Positions 55,608 through 63,104 of a stretch of DNA of 64,000 nt are shown in pieces; the first letter of the stretch is position 1; each line of letters begins with the position of its first letter. Both the position numbers and the translations under genes were made by a program. Under the pieces are notes generated by a model. The model searched no databases and was not told where the DNA came from. It worked only from the letters and a program-made list of their open reading frames with translations. The stretch lies in NCBI RefSeq assembly GCF_032399705.1, contig NZ_CP135922.1:5208001-5272000 (forward strand), given 5' to 3'. Source of the stretch: Paenibacillus sp. BIC5C1 (GTDB taxonomy: Bacteria; Bacillota; Bacilli; Paenibacillales; Paenibacillaceae).

Positions 55608-57017
55608 CTAATACTTGATTAAGTTAATTTCAGGATGCGCGGTCCGAATGTCATCCAGAGTATGGTCGGTTATTCCTTTGAGATGCTGATCAAAGAAGCT
55701 CAGCGATAATTCATTAATAAGTTGGAAATTGGCTGATACATCGGCTCCTGCTTCATTAATGATTGGAGATACGCCAGCCAGGTCGGTATAACTCCCGTGA
55801 TTGGTTTTAGGAATGGTGGCCGTATATACACCCGGTTTCTCAATCGTTTGATTGCGAAGGTAAGCCTCGGCAAACAGCTCATCCCTATTCCCGGGCTCTC
55901 CCTTATTGGCCTCTTCCATGAATCGAATGGAAGCCTCGGAATTCAATAACAGAAACGGCTTTCCAGGACCAGCTATTGGCATGGGACCACCGTATAATCC
56001 GCCATCCATATCGATCGCTGCCTTGACCCTCTCATCCTTAACCAGCATTTGGGCCGATGTCGCACCGCCAAAGGAGTGACCCAGCATGCCAATCTGCTCC
56101 GGGTTGATCATCGCTGCAATGGGCTTGAATGCTTCGTCAAAATCGCCGCCGATCACTTCATCCAGAACAAAGGATACATCCTGTTCCCAAATATGAATAC
56201 GTTCATTCAAGAAGGTTATTGTGTTCTCAATGGGTGTAAAATCTACCTGATCCCCATCAGGGAAAACAGTTGTTGCGGCATCACCCGTAAAGTTGAGCGC
56301 CACGATAACATAGCCGTGACTGGCCAGCTCCTCCAATTGGAATGTATTTTGTTGACCGTAAAGACTCATTCCCTGTGCGAACAGAAGTAAGGGGAACTTA
56401 CTGTCCGTTTGCACAGGCACTGCTTGGGTAAATGAATGGGTTTTGGTCAACCCAAGATGAGTGGTTGCAATATACGGAAATCCTTGAGTTACCGATAATT
56501 GCTTACTCAGTGCTTTTATATCTGCATGATATGGAGCCGGTTCACCTGTATTCTTTTCCGCCGGATAATAGACCTGTACCATTAATTCCCGGTGCACCTG
56601 GTGGTTGGGGACAACCAGCTCTTTTCGACTTGTATCTATTAGATGAAAAGACTGCGTTCCTACCGCATACGGTCCTGTAGGCGCAGCAAAAGTCAGAATT
56701 GGAAAGAGCATCGGTAAGGCAAACATGAGAATGGTGGCAAAGATAATACCCGTTCCCTTTAGCAGCTTCACTGCTTTTTTGCGGGATACCTCTATGGCTT
56801 TGTGCTTAATAAATACCTGCAATGTAACAGCGATCAGCATCATATACGCCGGAATCATGCGCCAGTTAGCCCCCACTGCAATCAGGGTTGTCAATAAAGC
56901 AAGGTAGTCTACACCCAGAATGATGACGTTGTTTCTCGTTACACCTCGTTGTCTAAACGTAAATAAAAGGCTTGATAGAATAAGTACAGCTACAAATAGT
57001 ATCTCGATTAATTTCAT
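55608..57017 (-). CDS. Membrane-anchored alpha/beta hydrolase, PAF-acetylhydrolase-like (paralog 2)
   Basis: Protein of 469 residues with the same architecture as the product of the gene at 30266: four N-terminal helices (within about 1-115), then a hydrolase domain with GMLGHSFGGATS (Ser near 312), DMDGGLYGG near 336 and a C-terminal TNHGSYTDL that supplies His. Shared strings such as PTGPY, HSFGGATS and FFDHLKG-like ends show recent common ancestry. AAGGAG lies nine bases before the ATG. It lies downstream of a TetR gene with two TetR operators in the gap, so it is very probably repressed by that regulator. Confidence 0.88.
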   Translation of the reverse strand: MKLIEILFVAVLILSSLLFTFRQRGVTRNNVIILGVDYLALLTTLIAVGANWRMIPAYMMLIAVTLQVFIKHKAIEVSRKKAVKLLKGTGIIFATILMFALPMLFPILTFAAPTGPYAVGTQSFHLIDTSRKELVVPNHQVHRELMVQVYYPAEKNTGEPAPYHADIKALSKQLSVTQGFPYIATTHLGLTKTHSFTQAVPVQTDSKFPLLLFAQGMSLYGQQNTFQLEELASHGYVIVALNFTGDAATTVFPDGDQVDFTPIENTITFLNERIHIWEQDVSFVLDEVIGGDFDEAFKPIAAMINPEQIGMLGHSFGGATSAQMLVKDERVKAAIDMDGGLYGGPMPIAGPGKPFLLLNSEASIRFMEEANKGEPGNRDELFAEAYLRNQTIEKPGVYTATIPKTNHGSYTDLAGVSPIINEAGADVSANFQLINELSLSFFDQHLKGITDHTLDDIRTAHPEINLIKY

Positions 57018-57040
57018 ATCGCAATCTCCTTAAGCAGTTA

Positions 57041-57058
57041 TACATTCATATGAATGTA
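57041..57058. promoter_or_regulatory. TetR operator A
   Basis: TACATTCATATGAATGTA, a perfect 18-bp palindrome 24 bp upstream of the membrane hydrolase start. Confidence 0.8.
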
Positions 57059-57121
57059 TATGGGTAAATTTTTTTTGGATTCAGCTACGATGATAGAATG
57101 AAGACCAGCATATAAAGCACT

Positions 57122-57139
57122 TACATTCAAATGAATGTA
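57122..57139. promoter_or_regulatory. TetR operator B
   Basis: TACATTCAAATGAATGTA, the same arms (TACATTCA/TGAATGTA) as operator A, between the TetR stop and the hydrolase start. It probably overlaps the hydrolase promoter. Confidence 0.8.
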
Positions 57140-57171
57140 TATAAGTAAAATAATAAGCTACAACATGTAGC

Positions 57172-57813
57172 CTATTTTTCTACCGCATCAAACAATTGAA
57201 TAAATACACCTTTCAGATCCTCATTCACAAGTGATATGCCAACACCTTCAAACAGCAAACGGATATGCTCTATTTTCTGCAAAAATTCTTCTCGACTGAC
57301 TTCGAATATGCCTGGATTCATCCAGATATCAAACAGTATCGTAAAGGTTTCCGCTGCTTGTTTGGGGTAGGCGACTTGCATGGAACCGTCCCTGTTTCCA
57401 TCCTCAATGATTCTTTTGATGCCAGGAGCAACCACTCTTGCCCCTTCTGTAATCCGGCTAAATACAAATTCAGCTGAATGCATATTGGAAGAAACATTCG
57501 ACAGGTCCCCTTCCTTGATGCTTTGCAAAATGGAAAAGGATACGCCCTGTCTTAGACGTTCCAGTGCATTTAAGCTGGCCAGATCCGTAGCTTCGTGAAA
57601 TACACTTTTTTCGGCCATGGTTTCTTTGGTTACCGCCTGGATCACATCTGCGAGTGTTTTGAAATGATGATAGAATGCACCTCGAGTAATGTCTCCTACA
57701 TCATTCACAATATCCTGAATGGATACATTGTTGTACCCGTTAAGGGTAAACAATCTCACAGCCGATTCCATAATGCGCCTTCTTGTAACTTCCGGATATT
57801 TATTTCTCGCCAT
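57172..57813 (-). CDS. TetR-family repressor of the hydrolase gene
   Basis: Repressor of 213 residues. The helix-turn-helix is VSIQDIVNDVGDITRGAFYHHFKT at about residues 32-55. The GAFYHHF recognition helix and the IWMNPGIFEVSREEF C-terminal part match the AcrR-like subgroup. ATG 57813 follows GGGGAG; the frame to 57879 contains operator C and is not used. Three copies of a TACATTCA-N2-TGAATGTA palindrome, one before its own start and two before the next gene, argue for autorepression and control of the membrane hydrolase. The inducer is unknown. Confidence 0.9.
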   Translation of the reverse strand: MARNKYPEVTRRRIMESAVRLFTLNGYNNVSIQDIVNDVGDITRGAFYHHFKTLADVIQAVTKETMAEKSVFHEATDLASLNALERLRQGVSFSILQSIKEGDLSNVSSNMHSAEFVFSRITEGARVVAPGIKRIIEDGNRDGSMQVAYPKQAAETFTILFDIWMNPGIFEVSREEFLQKIEHIRLLFEGVGISLVNEDLKGVFIQLFDAVEK

Positions 57814-57827
57814 ATAAACTCCCCATA

Positions 57828-57845
57828 TACATTCATTTAAATGTA
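57828..57845. promoter_or_regulatory. TetR operator C
   Basis: TACATTCATTTAAATGTA, one mismatch in the arms compared with operators A and B, 15 bp upstream of the TetR start. Suited to autorepression. Confidence 0.75.
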
Positions 57846-57920
57846 TCTGAATCGTAAATGAATTTATACGTTTTGTCAAACCGGAGAGAGACGATCAAGC
57901 GTCTTTCTCTTTACAACGTT

Positions 57921-58463
57921 TTAACTCAACTGCATCGTTGTGATACACGTATTATCTTCTTCATAAGTAGATAGCTGTGTCTCTGCAACCTTTCCATCAT
58001 GCACCACACGGATGAGGTATGACTTATCTCTAGCTAACCAGATATCCATAAAACCGTTGGAACCAGCCTTCATCTCAGTATCCTTCATAAGCGTATTCCC
58101 TTCGGAGTCATGGATCGTCACAATGAAGTTCTTATTTTTCATTTCACCCTGACATCCGGTCAGGCTATGAATTGCACAGGGATGAGTCTGTTCCACATAG
58201 GGTGCAATGGAAAGGAAAAACTCCTTTTCAGGCAAGTCGTAGGTTGTCGTTTGGTTACCTTTATCCGTGACGATTAACTGGGTGGCATTAATGGAGGCCG
58301 ATTCCGGTTTCTCCTTGCCTGTACTGATATCTTCTACTAATTTCTTGATATTGGGCGCTTCGGTGTTACCTGCTTCTTCTGTCCCCACATTGCTTGCAAT
58401 CAGATAAGCCCCCAACACAATTACAACCACAAAGCTGGCAATGATCCACATTTGTTTTTTCAA
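57921..58463 (-). CDS. CueP-like metal-binding protein
   Basis: Exported protein of 180 residues with an N-terminal hydrophobic anchor or signal (IIASFVVVIVLGAYLIAS) and a mature domain of the CueP family. PYVEQTHPCAIHSLTGCQGE carries the His and two Cys residues that bind copper in CueP, and TCITTMQLS supplies the C-terminal Cys. In Salmonella, CueP is a periplasmic copper buffer. Here the protein would face the outside. The start is TTG 58463 behind GAGGAGATG. No copper ATPase or CueR gene is adjacent. Confidence 0.82.
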   Translation of the reverse strand: MKKQMWIIASFVVVIVLGAYLIASNVGTEEAGNTEAPNIKKLVEDISTGKEKPESASINATQLIVTDKGNQTTTYDLPEKEFFLSIAPYVEQTHPCAIHSLTGCQGEMKNKNFIVTIHDSEGNTLMKDTEMKAGSNGFMDIWLARDKSYLIRVVHDGKVAETQLSTYEEDNTCITTMQLS

Positions 58464-58619
58464 CTGGAGTTCATCTCCTCGTCCGTTTTGGTTTATTATA
58501 ATGGAGAACGAACCATCATGGACTGAAAGCGCATGTAATTCACCATTTATTCACATATTTGTATGCTTCATTCGCATTATGTTAGATGTATCATTGATCA
58601 GCAAAGGAGGATGTGTATA

Positions 58620-59276
58620 ATGCATAAATCCCTATCTATACCCGACATGGATCGCAGAGTCCACAGATCCAAACAGGCCCTGAAAGCCTCATTGTTAGAA
58701 TGGATGTCGCGCAAGCCATTCGAGAGTATTACCATTACCGATATCGTGAAATTGGCCGATGTGAATCGCAGTACCTTTTACAAACATTATGTATATAGAG
58801 AAGACTTGCTCAATGAAATTTTGAAAGACGTGATGGCAGATCTGATCTTCGCCTACCGTGCTCCTTACCAGCACTACCAGGATTTCGGAATCATGGACCT
58901 GAACGCTTCAGCGATCAAAATTTTCGACCATGTTCTTGGCCATGCCACTTTTTATGCCTTGCTGGTGAACACAAACACGCTCTCGGGTTTTCGGGATACA
59001 CTCTATGAAACGCTCAAAACTCTGTATCTGGAGGATGTAACCGATATGTCGCCAGACCCCCGAGTGAACAAGGAACTTCTTGCCTGTTATCAGGCCAATG
59101 CAGTTCTTGGTTTGATTACAGGATGGGTGCAAAGCAATTTCAAATACAGTGCCTCCTATATGGCGGAGCAGCTGCTGGAATTTACACGCATGAATCGCTC
59201 CAATGAAGTTTACCGTTCGAATCTGAATCCATCATTGGATGAAATGGAAAGAGGCACCGTCTCTCATGACAACTGA
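58620..59276 (+). CDS. TetR/AcrR-family regulator
   Basis: Regulator of 218 residues. Helix-turn-helix: ITITDIVKLADVNRSTFYKHYVY at about 37-59. The C-terminal domain includes NAVLGLITGWVQSNFKYSASYMAEQL, the same class as the regulator at 2803. ATG 58620 follows AAAGGAGG; the frame to 58563 is not used. It converges with an SDR gene, and the two may be functionally linked, although no shared operator was found. Confidence 0.87.
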   Translation: MHKSLSIPDMDRRVHRSKQALKASLLEWMSRKPFESITITDIVKLADVNRSTFYKHYVYREDLLNEILKDVMADLIFAYRAPYQHYQDFGIMDLNASAIKIFDHVLGHATFYALLVNTNTLSGFRDTLYETLKTLYLEDVTDMSPDPRVNKELLACYQANAVLGLITGWVQSNFKYSASYMAEQLLEFTRMNRSNEVYRSNLNPSLDEMERGTVSHDN

Positions 59277-59315
59277 GAAACCAGTACCTCTTTGAATGCT
59301 TCCATCAATCTGTTG

Positions 59316-60086
59316 TTAGTTGCTGATCCAGCCACCATCCACTGGCAGCTCTACACCCGTGATGAATTTGGATTCATCAGAAGCTAAGAACAAGTAAGCA
59401 TAGGCGATATCCATGGACTCTCCGGCATGCGGAGGCAGTGGGGCTAGATTTTTGTAATGCTCTCCCATCTCCACTTGGGACTTGATGCCCGCTTTTTCCA
59501 CCATGCCGGTAAACACAGCCCCTGGATGTACAGAGTTCACACGAATGTTATCTTTGGCGAACCACTGTGCACCATGTTTGGTCAGTGAACGCACAGATCC
59601 CTTGGAAGCACTGTATGCTGCGCCCTGGGCATCGGCGATTCCCCCAATGATGGCAGCGATGGAGGACGTATTTACGATGGAGCCTTGTCCATTTTGCTGC
59701 ATATAAGGGATAACTGCCTTCATTCCCAGCCATACACCAGTACCGTTAATGGACATGACCTTGTCCCAATCTTCCAATTCTGCTTCCAGAATGCCTTTGG
59801 CAATGTGAATGCCGGCATTGTTGACCAGAATATCAATTTTGCCATAGTTTGCGACGGTTTCTTCCACAACTGCATTCCATGATTCCGGACTGGATACATC
59901 CAGCTTTAATGCAATCGCTTCGCCGCCGTCAGCTACGATCTGTTTCACTTGTTCCTGCAAAGCGTCAATCGCTACATCGGTAGCCACTACCTTTGCTCCT
60001 TCTCTGGCAAACAATTGAGCCCCAGCCAATCCCATACCGCTTGCCGCTCCAGTTATAATTGCAACTTTTCCAGTTAATCTTCCCAT
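59316..60086 (-). CDS. SDR-family oxidoreductase (FabG/3-hydroxyacyl dehydrogenase-like)
   Basis: Classical short-chain dehydrogenase of about 256 residues. It has the cofactor loop TGAASGMGLA (about 11-20), NNAG (about 87-90), Ser in VNTSSIAAI (near 139), the catalytic YSASKGS (near 157-163) and the NSVHPGAVFTGM segment. Asp in VVATDVAID favours NAD over NADP. The substrate is unknown; related proteins reduce ketones or oxidise steroids and sugars. The second Met (60086) is better spaced from AAAGGGTG than the TTG at 60092. The 359-bp region upstream holds nothing recognisable except a TATAAT at 60355-60360 before uppS. Confidence 0.9.
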   Translation of the reverse strand: MGRLTGKVAIITGAASGMGLAGAQLFAREGAKVVATDVAIDALQEQVKQIVADGGEAIALKLDVSSPESWNAVVEETVANYGKIDILVNNAGIHIAKGILEAELEDWDKVMSINGTGVWLGMKAVIPYMQQNGQGSIVNTSSIAAIIGGIADAQGAAYSASKGSVRSLTKHGAQWFAKDNIRVNSVHPGAVFTGMVEKAGIKSQVEMGEHYKNLAPLPPHAGESMDIAYAYLFLASDESKFITGVELPVDGGWISN

Positions 60087-60445
60087 GTCCAATCACCCTT
60101 TCCAAATAAAGATGGATGCCATTCAAGACACATCCGACCTTGTTGACACCTTTAGTATACGGATGAAATGAAAGCTCTTTCAATCAGCAAACGAGCAGGT
60201 TTTTGTAGGATAACCGATAGTTGGGTGCAGCTTTGTTCATTCCCTGTAAGTAATCCCACAGATGCAGGGTTATTTGTTGTTTTAACATCAAGGTGATCCT
60301 GCTGCTTCTTGGTGACATTGTAAACCTATCATGGCTTGTCCCTGTGCAATCCTATATAATAATCATAAATTATGGAAATCACTTTAAACATTTGAATCCA
60401 TTATACGTGTCTAACTTATTCTAGCTTGAGCAGGAGGAATTCCCA

Positions 60446-61213
60446 TTGAAGTGGCACCGTGTACATAAAGAAAAACCAAATACTATCCATTCCATCGACT
60501 GGAACGGATTAGTCCCTAAACATATTGCAATTATGATGGATGGAAATGGAAGATGGGCGACAAGAAGAGGCTTGCCTCGAAGTGCTGGGCACTATGCAGG
60601 AATGCAGACGATGCGGGAAACGATAAGCATGTGCCACAAAAACGGGATTGCTTCACTCACGCTGTACGCCTTCTCTACAGAAAACTGGAAAAGGCCCAAG
60701 GAAGAGGTCGACTACATCATTAGTTTGGTGGTCGAATTTGTACAGGATACAACTGTTCAGGAACTGAATCAGAATAATATCAAAGTTAATTTTATTGGTG
60801 ATATCTCAAAATTCCCAGAAGAAACACAGGAAGCGATGCGCAAAGTGGTGGAACTAACCCAAACGAACAGCGGGATGGCTGTGTATTTTGCGATGAATTA
60901 TGGAGGTAAAAACGATATTGTGCAAGCGATCAAAACATACATCGTAGAAAACAATGAAGAAAAAGAAACCTCGGAAATCTCCGAGGCGGAATTCGAAAAG
61001 TTTTTGTATACCGGACTCAATCCTGCCCCCGATCTGCTAATTCGAACCAGTGGGGAGAAACGGTTAAGCAATTTCCTATTATGGCAAGCCGCTTATTCCG
61101 AGCTCTGGTTTACGGATGTGATGTGGCCGGATTTCAACGAGCAATTGTTATACGAATCCATCCTGGATTATCAGCAGCGCAAACAAAGAGCTTTAGACGA
61201 TGTAACACAGTAA
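60446..61213 (+). CDS. uppS: Isoprenyl (undecaprenyl) diphosphate synthase
   Basis: Cis-prenyltransferase of 255 residues that condenses isopentenyl diphosphate with farnesyl diphosphate. The catalytic segment IAIMMDGNGRWA (Asp near 32), LTLYAFSTENW (about 73-83) and LIRTSGEKRLSNFLLWQ (about 197-213) define the family. The start is TTG 60446 behind GGAGGAATTC. It is not beside cdsA, dxr or frr, where the housekeeping uppS of Bacillales sits, so it is probably a second copy. It has its own TATAAT-containing promoter region. It may serve envelope polymer synthesis under special conditions. Confidence 0.92.
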   Translation: MKWHRVHKEKPNTIHSIDWNGLVPKHIAIMMDGNGRWATRRGLPRSAGHYAGMQTMRETISMCHKNGIASLTLYAFSTENWKRPKEEVDYIISLVVEFVQDTTVQELNQNNIKVNFIGDISKFPEETQEAMRKVVELTQTNSGMAVYFAMNYGGKNDIVQAIKTYIVENNEEKETSEISEAEFEKFLYTGLNPAPDLLIRTSGEKRLSNFLLWQAAYSELWFTDVMWPDFNEQLLYESILDYQQRKQRALDDVTQ

Positions 61214-61236
61214 TATCAACTTGTTTTTGCCGATCC

Positions 61237-62127
61237 TCAGCTTAACTGAGCTTTTAACCAGGGAAGGATAATAGGGAGAACGGTACTGGGCTGCATCGCT
61301 TTGGTGTGATCCATATCCGCTCCCTTGATGATTTCGACGGTCCAGCCGAAGTTCTCAAGAATGGGTTTATGCTTTTGCAATCGTCCAGCGATATCCACCG
61401 TCACACTGCCAAATTTCTCACCGTACACAATCGTATCTTTCTCTCCTGCAAAAGCCAATCTGGGCATATTCAGCTGAGTATGAATACGTTGATCATCGAA
61501 ATCAATTAAACCTTGATACAAGGTCACAAATTGTTTTGTTTGAGCCGGATCGATCTTTAATTCCACGTTGTCCCAATCCAATTGATCCGGGCTCAATTCT
61601 TCTGCTTTCATTAGAGCTTCTGCTGAATGTATTTCTCCCAATTCTTCATGCTGTTTCAATGCTCCCTCATAAGTCTTTGTGGTCACTACTCGCATTTCAT
61701 CATACGGCCCTTTGTATGGCGGGAATCCTCCCATAATGAGACTTGCCATACGGTCAGTCCGAAGGGCGAGCTGCAGCCCCACGAGAGCCAGCCAAGAGTA
61801 TCCATAGTAACTAAATCGATTCACATTCATCTGATCTGCAATTCGTAACAAATCCTGAGCGATATATTCGGGCGTAAAATGTTCCGGATGGGGATCTGCC
61901 ATATAGTGGCCTTCATAATCAAAATGCAGGATCTGATATTCATCGGAAAGTCCGTCGATAAACTTTGCACCCAATTCAGGATCAACACCCCATAACTTTA
62001 AGGTTTCGGCTTCTTGTCCGGTTACGGACTTTTTGGCTATGGGCAGCATAATGACGCTACGATCTTGTGCTCCCGTCAGACCCACTTCAAGCTGCGAGCC
62101 ATTTAACAATGTAATCATTTTCTGCAA
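61237..62127 (-). CDS. Divergent alpha/beta hydrolase
   Basis: Alpha/beta hydrolase-like protein of 296 residues. The nucleophile elbow reads YYGYSWLALVG, so the usual GxSxG has Leu in place of the final Gly. The acid and His could be in FAGEKDTIVYG and GADMDHTKAM. The N-terminus lacks a signal peptide and has the HFDYEGHY strand-loop typical of the fold. The start is TTG 62127 behind AAAGGACTGG. It is divergent from a tandem MerR regulator 153 bp away, which probably controls it. The altered elbow may mean changed or lost activity. Confidence 0.75.
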   Translation of the reverse strand: MQKMITLLNGSQLEVGLTGAQDRSVIMLPIAKKSVTGQEAETLKLWGVDPELGAKFIDGLSDEYQILHFDYEGHYMADPHPEHFTPEYIAQDLLRIADQMNVNRFSYYGYSWLALVGLQLALRTDRMASLIMGGFPPYKGPYDEMRVVTTKTYEGALKQHEELGEIHSAEALMKAEELSPDQLDWDNVELKIDPAQTKQFVTLYQGLIDFDDQRIHTQLNMPRLAFAGEKDTIVYGEKFGSVTVDIAGRLQKHKPILENFGWTVEIIKGADMDHTKAMQPSTVLPIILPWLKAQLS

Positions 62128-62280
62128 TTAAACCAGTCCTTTACTGTTGATACCCTCAGTGTATAACATGGATGCAATCTTCCGGTTTTCATTATAAAAT
62201 GTGGATAAAATATGGACTTTGGCGCGAGGTATGTTAATGTAGCACTTGAAGGTTTTACTTGAAGCATGAGGAGAAGAAGC

Positions 62281-62994
62281 ATGAACCGAGCATATACACC
62301 TGGGCAGATTGCCACAAGGCTGGATATAAGTACAACTACACTTCGACGGTATGAAAAGGAGAACCTTATTCCTGACGTTCCACGGACCGCCAGCAATCAC
62401 AGGTACTATACCCCTATTCATCTTCAGGCGTTTGTTGCCATTCGTTTATTATTGAAAGGGTACGAGATTCCCGTTGTATACGAAGTTATGAGAAAAGTAA
62501 GACAGGGCAATACGATGGATGCCCTCTGGCTTATGAACCAGCAGCTGTACAACAGCCAACTGGAGAAGGAACGAATGGAAGACATTTGGAACATGGTGCA
62601 ACAGGTGGATTTTGCTAACGATATAAAGGGTGGAACGTTGGATACCATGACGATTGGAAAAGCTGCCGAAGCAGCCGGGGTCAACACTTCTGCTATCAGA
62701 CATTGGGAAAGCGAAGGCTTGATTTGCTCGGAAAGAGACCCTGACAACGGTTATCGAATGTATACCCGAGCCGAATTAAGAAAGATATTGGTCATCAGCA
62801 GTTTAAGAAAATCCGTCTACAACATTGAACATATGAAAGAGCTTCTGAACACTGTCGGCACGCAGGATTATACACAGATTAATAAAGCCTTTCAACTAGC
62901 CTTGCAAAAGCTTAATAGCCAACTAACCCTGCAATTTGCAGGAGTGAAGGAACTTATGACATATATTGAATTACATCAGGAACCACAGGATTAA
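62281..62994 (+). CDS. Regulator with two MerR DNA-binding domains
   Basis: Protein of 237 residues with two MerR-type winged helices in one chain. The first is YTPGQIATRLDISTTTLRRY...HRYYTPIHLQAF (about 5-72). The second, about 125-195, is MTIGKAAEAAGVNTSAIRHWESEGL followed by GYRMYTRAELRKILVISSL. A helical linker separates them. Normal MerR proteins carry one such domain and dimerise. ATG 62281 follows GAGGAGAAG; the ATG at 62266 lies upstream of that site. It is divergent from the hydrolase at 61237. A direct repeat ACTTGAAG (twice near 62246-62268) precedes the gene. Confidence 0.88.
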   Translation: MNRAYTPGQIATRLDISTTTLRRYEKENLIPDVPRTASNHRYYTPIHLQAFVAIRLLLKGYEIPVVYEVMRKVRQGNTMDALWLMNQQLYNSQLEKERMEDIWNMVQQVDFANDIKGGTLDTMTIGKAAEAAGVNTSAIRHWESEGLICSERDPDNGYRMYTRAELRKILVISSLRKSVYNIEHMKELLNTVGTQDYTQINKAFQLALQKLNSQLTLQFAGVKELMTYIELHQEPQD

Positions 62995-63025
62995 CTTATG
63001 GTTAGTTGAGCATGAAAGTTTTAAT

Positions 63026-63077
63026 AAAAAAAGCCCAACCATGTTGGAGAATTCTCAACACGGGTCGGGCTTTTTTT
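63026..63077. terminator. Bidirectional terminator
   Basis: AAAAAGCCC / GGGCTTTTT with an inner TGTTGgAGAA/TTCTCAACA hairpin, between the convergent MerR and reductase genes. Confidence 0.85.
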
Positions 63078-63104
63078 ATTATTTTACATTCTACACATGC
63101 TACT

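Noticed and set aside
60245..60290. CCCTG/CAGGG hairpin with a T-rich tail
   Set aside because: It follows no gene on its strand and the stem is only five pairs; not convincing as terminator or riboswitch.
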